64,000 bases of DNA from Dyella_B sp036746095 (GTDB taxonomy: Bacteria; Pseudomonadota; Gammaproteobacteria; Xanthomonadales; Rhodanobacteraceae): positions 19,004-83,003 of the forward strand of contig NZ_DAIOEU010000014.1 of assembly GCF_036746095.1 (NCBI RefSeq), read 5' to 3'. Positions 52,299 to 60,500 of the stretch are shown in pieces; positions within the stretch are counted from its first letter, which is position 1, and each line of letters opens with the position of its first letter. Position numbers and translations under genes: made by a program. Below the pieces are notes generated by a model. The model was not told where the DNA came from. It was given only the letters and a program-made list of their open reading frames with translations, and made no database searches.

Positions 52299-55292
52299 AT
52301 GCCGGTCAGCTACGTTACCGAGGGACAACGCGACAATTACGGCCGGTACAACGGCAACCCGTCCAGCGACGAACTGGCACGCTACTTCCATCTCGACGAT
52401 GCAGATCGCACCTACATCGCGCGCAAGCGCGGTCATGCGAATCGTTTGGGCATCGCATTGCAGCTGACGACGCTGCGCTACTTGGGAACATTTCTGGACG
52501 ATCCGCTGGATCTCCCTGCGCTGGTGTTATCCACCGTTGCCAGGCAGCTGGATATTACGGACACGGATCCCTCCCTCGACGACTACCGGACAGGTGAACT
52601 CCGGTGGGATCATCAGCGCGATATCTGTCGTCAATACGGCTTCGTCGAAATCACCGAACCGCCTATCGGCTTTCGATTGGGTCGCTGGCTGTACGCACTC
52701 TGCTGGACGGGAACGGAGCGGCCCAGCGTCCTGTTCGAGCGAGCCATGACATGGCTGTTGACGCACAAGGTACTGCTTCCCGGGCGCAGCACACTCGAAC
52801 GATTTGTCGCTCGCGTGAAAGCCCGCGTCGAAGAGCATCTTTGGCGGCGTCTGGGAACCCGTCTCTTGGACAGGCAGCGCGAACGCCTCGAACAGTTGTT
52901 GATCGTGCCAGCCGGCAGCCGCTACTCGCTGCTGGATCAGCTGCGATCGGGCCCCACGCGCGTCAGCGGACCGGCACTCATTCAAACGCTGATGCGACTA
53001 CGGGAGGTTCGTGAGCTCGGCATCGACCTGCCCAGGGTGTCACACCTTCCGGCCAGTCGCGTCATGGCACTGGCTCGCTTTGCGGGAGCCGCCAAAGCCA
53101 GCGCCGTGAGCCGCTTGCCCGACGTTCGCCGCCTTGCCACTCTCGTAGCGTTTGTGCATTGCCTGGAAGCCACCGCGCATGATGACGCCGTCGAAGTTCT
53201 TGAAATGCTGCTGCGGGATGTTTTTTCCACAGCGCGCAAGGAGGATCGGAAAACACGCTTGCGCACGCTGAAAGACCTGGATCGTGCGGCCACGCTGCTG
53301 GCCGATGCTTGCCAAGTGGTGCTGGACAGCACGCTCCCGGACAAGAAACTACGCAAAGCCTTGTTCGCCAAGGTGCCGCGCGACGTCCTCGCCCAGGCGC
53401 TCCAGGAAGTGAGCAACCTGGTACGACCGCCCGACGACGTGTTTTACAGCGAGCTGAGCGAACGCTATCGGCGCATCCGGCGCTTTCTCCCCTTTGTGCT
53501 GGAGAATCTGCGTTTCGGCGCGAGTCCCGCAGGCGAGGCTGTGGTCGCCGCCTATGAATGGCTTCGCTCGCATCCCGGGCGATTCAAGGCCGACGACGAC
53601 GTCCCGCGTGATGTCATTCGCAAACGCTGGCAGCGCTACGCGATTCGCGACGACGACAGCATCGATCATCGGGCCTACACTTTCTGCGTGCTCGACGAAT
53701 TGCATACGTCGTTACGCCGGCGCGACGTGTTCGTCGCCCCCAGTTGGAAGTATGCCGACCCGCGCGCAGGGCTGTTGAGCGGCAACGAATGGGAGACTGC
53801 GCGCCCCATCATCTGCCGCACGCTCAGCTTGTCTCCAACGCCCTCGTCGGCACTCGTCGCGATCACCAAAGAACTCGATGAGACCTACCGCGCGGTAGCG
53901 TCCCGACTTCCGGACAATCCTGCGGTGCGGTTCGAAGGCGAGAACGACCTGGTCGTCAGCTCCCTCGACAAGCTCGAAGAACCAGCGTCTTTGCTGGCCT
54001 TGCGCGCTGCGGTTAATGAGCGTTTGCCACGCGTGGACATTGAAGAGGTATTGCTGGAGATTGCGGCCCGTACCGGTTTCACCGATGCCTTCACCCATCT
54101 CACCGAGCGGTCTGCTCGTGCTGCGGAGCTTCCGATCAGCCTCTGTGCCGTATTGCTGGCTGAGGCGAGCAACACGGGCTTCGAACCCCTCGTTCGTGCC
54201 GACATCGCTGCACTGAAACGATCGCGTCTGTCGTGGGTCGACCAGAATTACCTCCGCAACGACACCCTGGTTGCGGCCAATGCCATCCTGGTGGCGGCTC
54301 AGAACCGGTCGATTCTGGCCCATCAGTGGGGTGGTGGCGACGTGGCGTCAGCCGACGGGATGCGTTTCGTCGTGCCCGTGCGCACTGTGCATGCGGCCGC
54401 CAATCCGAAGTATTTCGGTCGGGAACGCGGCGTGACCTGGTACAACCTGATCTCCGACCAGTTCAGCGGTCTCAACCACATCACCGTGCCGGGCACGCTG
54501 CGCGACAGCTTGATCTTGCTGGGCGTGGTGCTCGAACAGCCCACCGAATTGCAGCCGACGCAGATCATGACCGACACCGGCGCATACAGCGACGTGGTGT
54601 TCGGGTTGTTCAGGCTGCTGGGGTACCGGTTCTGTCCCCGATTGGCGGACGTCGGCGGCACGCGATTCTGGCGCATCGATCCCGAGGCCGACTACGGCGA
54701 CCTCAATGCCGTTGCCCGCCAGCGGGTGAAACTGCCATTGATCGAGGAGCAGTGGGACGACATCCTGCGGCTGGTGGGCTCGCTGAAACTGGGTCGTGTA
54801 CCAGCCAACGGCATCATGCGAACCTTGCAGATCGGCGACCGTCCAACCCGTCTGGCCCAGGCCTTGGCTGAGTTCGGACGGATTGAAAAGACCCTGCACA
54901 CACTGACCTATATTGACGATGAGGCGAAGCGGCGTAGCACGTTGACCCAACTCAACCGTGGCGAGGGGCGTCACAGTGTGGCGCGCGCCATTTTTCACGG
55001 AAAACGCGGCGAACTCCGGCAACGCTATCAGGAGGGTCAGGAGGACCAGCTGGGCGCGCTGGGCCTGGTGCTCAACATCGTCGTCTTGTGGAACACCATC
55101 TACATGGAGGCGGCACTGGATCAGTTGCGTCAAGACGGTTTTCCCGTACGGGATGAGGACGTCGCACGGCTGTCGCCGCTCAGCCATGACCACATCAACA
55201 TGCACGGCCGATATTCCTTTGCCGTGCCCGAGGCAGTGGCCCGCGGAGAACTACGCCCGCTACGAGATCCCAACGATAGGGAAGGCGATTGA
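52299..55292 (+). CDS. tnpA: Tn3-family transposase
   Basis: The 997-residue protein starts at ATG 52299, behind AGAAGGA. It has the Tn3 N-terminal region (DELARYFHLDDADRTYIARK, RGHANRLGIALQLTTLRYLG) and the catalytic domain. SADGMRFVVPV and MTDTGAYSDVVFGLFRLLGY hold the first two acidic residues. LGLVLNIVVLWNTIYMEAAL near the C terminus holds the region of the third, followed by SHDHINMHGRYSF. It acts at the 38-bp repeats and ends 61 bases before the right one. It appears intact. Confidence 0.96.
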   Translation: MPVSYVTEGQRDNYGRYNGNPSSDELARYFHLDDADRTYIARKRGHANRLGIALQLTTLRYLGTFLDDPLDLPALVLSTVARQLDITDTDPSLDDYRTGELRWDHQRDICRQYGFVEITEPPIGFRLGRWLYALCWTGTERPSVLFERAMTWLLTHKVLLPGRSTLERFVARVKARVEEHLWRRLGTRLLDRQRERLEQLLIVPAGSRYSLLDQLRSGPTRVSGPALIQTLMRLREVRELGIDLPRVSHLPASRVMALARFAGAAKASAVSRLPDVRRLATLVAFVHCLEATAHDDAVEVLEMLLRDVFSTARKEDRKTRLRTLKDLDRAATLLADACQVVLDSTLPDKKLRKALFAKVPRDVLAQALQEVSNLVRPPDDVFYSELSERYRRIRRFLPFVLENLRFGASPAGEAVVAAYEWLRSHPGRFKADDDVPRDVIRKRWQRYAIRDDDSIDHRAYTFCVLDELHTSLRRRDVFVAPSWKYADPRAGLLSGNEWETARPIICRTLSLSPTPSSALVAITKELDETYRAVASRLPDNPAVRFEGENDLVVSSLDKLEEPASLLALRAAVNERLPRVDIEEVLLEIAARTGFTDAFTHLTERSARAAELPISLCAVLLAEASNTGFEPLVRADIAALKRSRLSWVDQNYLRNDTLVAANAILVAAQNRSILAHQWGGGDVASADGMRFVVPVRTVHAAANPKYFGRERGVTWYNLISDQFSGLNHITVPGTLRDSLILLGVVLEQPTELQPTQIMTDTGAYSDVVFGLFRLLGYRFCPRLADVGGTRFWRIDPEADYGDLNAVARQRVKLPLIEEQWDDILRLVGSLKLGRVPANGIMRTLQIGDRPTRLAQALAEFGRIEKTLHTLTYIDDEAKRRSTLTQLNRGEGRHSVARAIFHGKRGELRQRYQEGQEDQLGALGLVLNIVVLWNTIYMEAALDQLRQDGFPVRDEDVARLSPLSHDHINMHGRYSFAVPEAVARGELRPLRDPNDREGD

Positions 55293-55353
55293 GAGGATGA
55301 GTGCCCCCGGAGGGGTGTTTGGCTATCTATATGGTTTCTATGGATAAATAGAC

Positions 55354-55391
55354 CTTATCCCGGTTTTTCGTTCCATTGCTCCCCAAACCCC
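55354..55391 (-). repeat. Right terminal inverted repeat (IRR), 38 bp
   Basis: Read on the minus strand it begins GGGGTTTGGGGAGCAATGG and ends CCGGGATAAG, matching the left repeat at 37 of 38 positions. Confidence 0.95.
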
Positions 55392-55396
55392 GGATA
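55392..55396. repeat. Target-site duplication GGATA, right
   Basis: GGATA immediately after the right repeat, identical to 25533-25537. Confidence 0.9.
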
Positions 55397-55430
55397 CGCT
55401 CTTTTGCTGTCGGTATGGCCGCTTACCTTT

Positions 55431-55463
55431 CACACGTGCCTCCTGGTCACACGTGCCTCCTGG
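55431..55463 (+). repeat. Two tandem copies of a 16-17 bp repeat
   Basis: CACACGTGCCTCCTGG occurs at 55431-55446 and again at 55448-55463, one base apart, followed by a partial third match (CACGTGC). Only two full copies, so not CRISPR. Each unit holds the palindrome CACGTG. Confidence 0.65.
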
Positions 55464-55620
55464 CACGTGCATGGTTAGTCCGTTCCGATCCCCTGGCCAA
55501 CCCTTTCCCGCTAAACCCGCTTTTTGATCTGTCGTCTGCGTGCATGATGCAGCCGCGTCTAGCGCTGGCATCTGTCGTCTGCCAGCCTTTATGCTCGCGG
55601 TGGACAAGGGGAGGGATACC

Positions 55621-56058
55621 ATGGCTCGAAAGTCTTCTGTGCCCGATTGGGTGTATTACTTGGTGGCGCTGCTCTGCTCCCTGGCTACCATTCCCATGTA
55701 TCGGTACATGCTTGTGCATGCGGCGGATGGCGCTCGGTCTTCACCGCCGCCCGTGCGGGAACATTTGTTTGTTGAGCCACCCGTCCAGCCGGCACCGTCT
55801 TCTACCGTGCTCGTGCCGCTCGCTGCCGGTGAGTTGTGTGAAGCGGGCTATTTGGTGATTAGGAGCGGCAACGCGTATAGACAGGGCATGGGGGCTTATG
55901 GTCAGCCGGCTCGTTGTGTTCCTGGGTACACCTTTGCCCATGTGGTCCGTCCCGGTGATTCGTGTATGTCGTCGGGCGTCTGGCTACAGGTTTCGTCCGG
56001 CCGCGGTTTTCTGACGGATATGCGCTGCGTTCAAGGTGTTCCGTTTCAGCCGCGTTGA
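55621..56058 (+). CDS. Unknown membrane-anchored, cysteine-containing protein
   Basis: The start ATG 55621 has a strong ribosome site (GGGAGGG, 7 bases upstream). The 145-residue product has one N-terminal membrane segment (WVYYLVALLCSLATIPMYRY), a Pro/Ser linker, and a periplasmic domain with four cysteines. The cysteines lie in GELCEAGYLVI, ARCVPGYTF, DSCMSSGVWLQ and DMRCVQGV, which could form two disulfides. I recognise no family. It lies just outside the transposon and converges with a frameshifted phage-like gene next to dif, so it may be part of a dif-integrated element. Confidence 0.65.
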   Translation: MARKSSVPDWVYYLVALLCSLATIPMYRYMLVHAADGARSSPPPVREHLFVEPPVQPAPSSTVLVPLAAGELCEAGYLVIRSGNAYRQGMGAYGQPARCVPGYTFAHVVRPGDSCMSSGVWLQVSSGRGFLTDMRCVQGVPFQPR

Positions 56059-56360
56059 TCCAACGCAGGAACGCTCGGGTGGTTCAGGCTTGAGCGCGTT
56101 GGCCGTACCTGGTGGGATGAGCCGGTCGCCGCGCATGCGCCAACCGGTCCAGGGTCCTTTAAAGTCGATTCTGCAAGTTTCGCTGTGGTCGTAGAGTGCG
56201 CAGGCGATTTCTTGCAGGGTGATGACGCGCCCGCAGGGGGGGGCGAAACTCTTGGCGGGCGTCGTCGTAGGTCCAGTTCAGGCGATGGCGTTTCCGTGAC
56301 ACAAAGCGGCTCCATGCGTTCGGAAAAAAAATCCATGCAGCAAGCCGTGTGCCAGCCGTC
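56050..56360 (-). pseudogene. Frameshifted small phage-like gene (possibly DUF3653-like)
   Basis: Minus-strand coding texture switches frame at a run of eight C (56236-56243). Before it reads RHRLNWTYDDARQEF, after it GRVITLQEIACALYDHSETC, RIDFKGPWTGWRMRGDRLIP. The GPWxGWRMxGxxL block resembles small proteins of filamentous phages of xanthomonads (family resemblance from memory). Neither frame alone gives a sensible protein, and an eight-base T-run upstream may add another shift. It lies between the unknown gene 55621-56058 and dif. Confidence 0.4.
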
Positions 56361-56377
56361 CGTAGGCCGCGAATTTA

Positions 56378-56405
56378 ATTTGACATAATATACATTATGC
56401 GCAAT
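56378..56405 (-). other. dif: dif site (XerC/XerD recombination site)
   Basis: The arms ATTTGACATAA and TTATGCGCAAT flank the 6-bp centre TATACA. On the minus strand this matches the E. coli chromosomal dif at 25 or more of 28 positions, with a central region and XerD arm of the standard form. It lies in a short non-coding gap, 35 bases from the immunity gene's stop. It is either the chromosomal dif or a dif copy bounding an integrated element. Confidence 0.88.
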
Positions 56406-56440
56406 TACAGATGTCCCGGCCGGGGATTGAGTTACCAAAG

Positions 56441-56707
56441 CTACGACCCTTTCGCTACGAAGATACGAGCCGTCAGTTCGTCGTAGCTTGGCAAGTTGAT
56501 CCCCTCGGCCAGACCTTGCTCGTATTCGTCACGTAGAGTCTCTAGGATGCCGTCGTACTGCTCCAGCATTTCCTGGATCTGCATTCGGTCCTCGACCTCC
56601 GCGTCCGTGCGCGCTTCGATCTCGCTCAGTTCCTGCTCGAGGTCGCGGATTTTGAGAGCCAGCAACGGGATCACCACGGCCAAGTCTCGTTCGCTGATGG
56701 ATCGCAT
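56441..56707 (-). CDS. Tsi2-like immunity protein
   Basis: The 88-residue acidic helical protein aligns along its length with Tsi2, the immunity protein of Pseudomonas aeruginosa toxin Tse2. LALKIRDLEQELSEIEARTD corresponds to the first helix, and MLEQYDGILETLRDEYEQGL followed by INLPSYDELTARI corresponds to its C-terminal half (YDL...LKNAYEQAL...LPPYDRL, recalled from the family). It starts behind GAGGA, 25 bases after the toxin gene's stop, so toxin and immunity are one operon. It should bind and block the toxin inside the cell. Confidence 0.78.
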   Translation of the reverse strand: MRSISERDLAVVIPLLALKIRDLEQELSEIEARTDAEVEDRMQIQEMLEQYDGILETLRDEYEQGLAEGINLPSYDELTARIFVAKGS

Positions 56708-56732
56708 GCATATTCCTCGTTTGATTGCTGTA

Positions 56733-57254
56733 TCAGGAGTGACGGAAGGACTGTTTGCGAAGCTCGACGGCTTTGGCCAGCGCTGCGCGAGTCAGGTTGC
56801 CGAGCGCACCTTCGTACGCGTCGCGGCGCATCAGGTTGCGGCAGCGGATCGAATGATGCCCCCGATCGGTACGCGTAGGTGTGTGCTTGACGTCCAGCGA
56901 GCTGGGAATGGGCGTGCCCTCAGGTATGAGAAAGTAGAACCAACCCGCATAACCGAACCCGCCCGGCTCGGTGCTGACGGACACGCCCTCTTTCCAGCTG
57001 ACAAACGGTCGGTCGCGATCGTCCCGGTCTTCAACGCCGCGCACCCAGATCGTGCCCTCCCCGTCAGTGAACGTCGTGACGTCGGGCGCCCGTACGGAGC
57101 CATCCTTGCGCGCGAAGCCGACATAATCGGGGAACAGGCTACCCTGGCCTTCTGCGTTGATGAAGCTCTCGCTCTTCTTTGCCGCATTGTTGCCTTTCCA
57201 GCGGGAGGATTTGCAGGATCGGAAGAGGTCGACGGGGACGTCCGCCATAGACAT
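56733..57254 (-). CDS. Tse2-like toxin (ADP-ribosyltransferase-fold)
   Basis: From ATG 57254, behind GGAG, the product is 173 residues, against 158 for Tse2. Shared features recalled from the family include the early VDLFRSCK, RAPDVTTFTDG, EGVSVSTEPGGFG, then IPEGTPIPSSLDVKHTPTRT and GHHSIRCRNLMRRDAY. Tse2 is a cytotoxic type VI secretion effector with an ADP-ribosyltransferase-like fold that acts in the cytoplasm. No secretion genes or PAAR/Hcp fusion lie in the window, so it could be an orphan effector or work as an addiction module. The paired gene downstream supports the call. Confidence 0.75.
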   Translation of the reverse strand: MSMADVPVDLFRSCKSSRWKGNNAAKKSESFINAEGQGSLFPDYVGFARKDGSVRAPDVTTFTDGEGTIWVRGVEDRDDRDRPFVSWKEGVSVSTEPGGFGYAGWFYFLIPEGTPIPSSLDVKHTPTRTDRGHHSIRCRNLMRRDAYEGALGNLTRAALAKAVELRKQSFRHS

Positions 57255-57512
57255 TTTTCTCCAGCAGTAAATGCGCCGTATGGTATCTGGGGATGCACGT
57301 GGGAGCCATGCCATTGGGACATGTAGGTCAGGGAATAACGTGGACTACGTATCAATCCACACGTCTTTAAAAAGTCACAAGTTCTGTCACTACCAACCGG
57401 CGTGGAATTGCCGCCTCGACACCGATCGAGCATCTGCTTACATATAGTCGCAGCAAGTTGGCAAGCATTTGCCCGCTGGCTGCGTCGAGCCGAAGGAACG
57501 ACTAGGCAAGAC

Positions 57513-60500
57513 CTAGGTCTGGTTCATCACACTCTTCGTTTGCCTACCGGTCTCGTCGTGGGCATACCTATACGTTCGGGTAATCACGTTCGAAATCGTG
57601 AGATCACCACACGCGGATTGAATCTCGGCAAGTCCCTGCGAGGTAACGTGAAAATAAACACCTTCTCCCCAGCTAACGCTATCGTCTATATCAATCGGGC
57701 CACCGTCCCGCCACCAAATCACTTGCGCGACGATATTCCCGGCGCGATTGACATAAGTCCAGCAGCGATCCGTATGGATCGACCATTGCAACGTTTTCAA
57801 CCAATGAGAGCATAGGATCAAGTGATACTGCGGGATATCCCAGCCCCAGCTGTAAGACAAACGGCGCACAATCGTGGGTGCCGCCTCGTTCGTCAGATCA
57901 ACGGCGTTGCCAAGCCAGACGGCTCTTGGCAGCAATTGAACCGCATCCTCAAAGTCTGCCACTTTGAGAAGGTTTAAAAAGGGCGCACGGAACCGTCCCA
58001 CGTTATAGTCCGCTTGGCGCGCTTTGCGTATCCAAAACTGTGAAATTTCAGCCAAGACGCGCCCAGCGGGAGGCGTAGGGGAACGTAGATCACCTTCCGC
58101 ATCACGCAGCCATTGCTCGCCAACCTCCTTGTCCATCCAACTCTTCTTATCTAGAGCGGGCCGTGTCAAGAAAGTCGGCCGGCATTCGGGCGCTATCGGG
58201 GACGCCGTGGAAACCGGGCACCCCATCAGGTGTTGGAGGAGTGGCACGTCTCGCTCCGTGAGGATGCCTGCCGAACGAAGTTCAGCCGCCACGTAGCGCA
58301 GCCCTCTCAACGCTGCCATGATGTGCGGTCGGCGATAGGTCATTTTCATTTGCAGCCGCCGTAACGTGGCCAGCAACCGTTCGGTACCAGCCTGACCAAA
58401 GGCTGTGAGGCCACCCCATTGTTCGATGAGCATTGCGCAACGGAGCCGTATTTGCGTTGGTGTGATCGAACCTTGGGCTAGTGCGTTGACCAAGTCTGGA
58501 AACATCGAGGTCCAGCCTCGGGTATCCAATATACGCATGGCACCTGATTCGTCATCGGCCAGGGCAGACTTTTCGTAGCTTTCATCGCCCCCTTCAAGAG
58601 CAAGCGAATAAAACGCAGGAAGTGTTGTTCGCGCCCTTGATGCAGGTGTTCCCCATTGTTCCAAAAGGGCTGATGCCGTTTCTGCAACGGCAAAATCTGC
58701 ATGGTCGACCAAAGCGTGAACCCGTTCGCGCAAGGGGCCTGGCGCGGTATCGTGGTCGCTCCGCGATAGGATCTGCAAGGCTTCGACCGGTTCGTCCCCC
58801 TCCCCGTCCAAAAGCAATTGGACCAATCGCGCGACAATACCCCGCAATGACGGTATTGATGCAAGCCGCACTGCGCCGAGCTGGGCATGCCGCTGAAGTT
58901 CAGCGATCGGTGTTCTTGCCGCCTCCTGAAACAGCCGCGCGATGGCTTCTTCGTCGGTCGACTGGGTGCCATCAAACGTAAAGTGTCTTCCCAAGGCATG
59001 CTCGCGTGTGGTGCTAAGTTGTTCGGCCAACAAGTCCCATGCCGCGATCCAATCTGGTGATGAATCCAATACCGGCAAAATGTCTTCAATTTCCATCAAA
59101 ACCGCCATAATGAATTCGCGGCCAGCGGCAAGAGCGCCAACGAAGTGTTCGTAAGCCAGCGTACGCGCCTTTTCTCCTTCCAATTGGACACGTGCCCGAA
59201 AGTATCGAAGGGCCCCTCCCCCCATCCATGGCGCCCAGGTCGCGGATCGGTCGTCCTTCACCTTGTATTCGGCAACAAGCTTCTGCGCGTAATCGCGATC
59301 GCCCGCATCAATCGCCATATCTACGAGCAGAAATCTCGACCGTGAATCAGTTTTCAACACCGATGCTCGTTCGAATACGTCGCGAGCATCCTCAAAAGTC
59401 GTTGATCGAGCCAGTCGGTTAAAGGCGCTTTCCGCTTCGAATTTGAGCTTGTCAAACCCTTCTTCTTCGAATGCGGCCTTGAGCGAAGCAAAATCCTTGA
59501 TCTCGTCGTATTTTGCCGACGTTCCGGTATCGCGCTCGAATGGTGCTTCGGTGGACCATCGGTGCATGGCGTTGGCCAAGTCGGGCGCCACATACCCTCG
59601 CTCGAGTGCAGCCTGGTGTAACTTCTCCATAAGAAGGCCACGCAATGCGAACAGGCTATCTGTTTCGATGGTCTCTTGAAGTCTATTCACCAAGGCTGCC
59701 AGGTCGTTCTCAGGCACCTGGCTCATGGCAACATCTACAAATTCCCCAGACTGGCTTTCTCGATAGTACGGTTCCACGTAGAAAGGTAGCGATAACGACA
59801 TCCAAGCCATCGCGCAACCCAATGCAAAATCCGGGCGGCGTTTGACGATACCTATGAGGATTGCGTCAACGGCGTTAGGCCATCCGGTCATGCCGTCATT
59901 CATCAGTGCTGTGGCGACGGCGAGTCCGGCGCCTGCATCATGCATTGCTGCCTGAACCATCATGGAGTGGGTCATGCGATGCGCGGCCGAACTTCCCTCC
60001 GTTTTGGCCATGCCGCCTATTTGCTGCATCAGCAATGCGACACGCTCGCTACGGCGTGCCGGGTCCAGATCGTTAGCGCGTATCAACAGCTCTATCCACG
60101 TGGCGTACTGTGGGTCTTTCTTGGGTGCGAGCGCATAACCGAGCGTGGCGTGCGGCACTTCGTTGAGAAGTTCACGCGCACGTGTCTCGTCACCAACCGT
60201 TGCAAAAGCAGTCGCCAGTTCGGCCAAGCCATTCACCTGCGAGCTTGGTGTGTGGTCCTGATAGGCAAGCAACGACTCCAGTCGACTTGAGGCCTCAACG
60301 GTGTCACCGGTTGCTGCGTAGACCGCAAGAGCAACGTGTCGCCGTAAGTTAGGACGTATCCCGCTCTGTTCATCCGCAGTGACAAAAGCGCGATCGAATG
60401 CCCCTAATACATCCTGAAATTCTTGCTTACCACAAAGCGCCGCGGCCTTAATAAAGGCGCGCCCTAGTACCGGTGCAGCCATCACCACGCGGCGCACAGC

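Larger units (their letters stand above)
25538..55391. mobile_element. Complete 29.85-kb Tn3-family transposon (Tn4651/Tn5041-like) carrying multi-metal resistance
   Basis: The element is bounded by 38-bp terminal inverted repeats differing at one base and by 5-bp GGATA duplications, so both ends are certain from sequence. It encodes a 997-residue Tn3-type transposase next to the right end and the TnpT/TnpS resolution pair next to the left end. The cargo runs as copper (copLAB, cytochrome c), copper/silver efflux (cusCBAF), mercury (merR-merC), czc efflux, a cation diffusion facilitator and a lead/iron-type cassette. All cargo genes lie inside the repeats. Both ends and the duplication are intact, so the insertion is recent or preserved. 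Confidence 0.96.

Noticed and set aside
55431..55463. CRISPR-like repeats
   Set aside because: Only two copies one base apart, no spacers and no cas genes.
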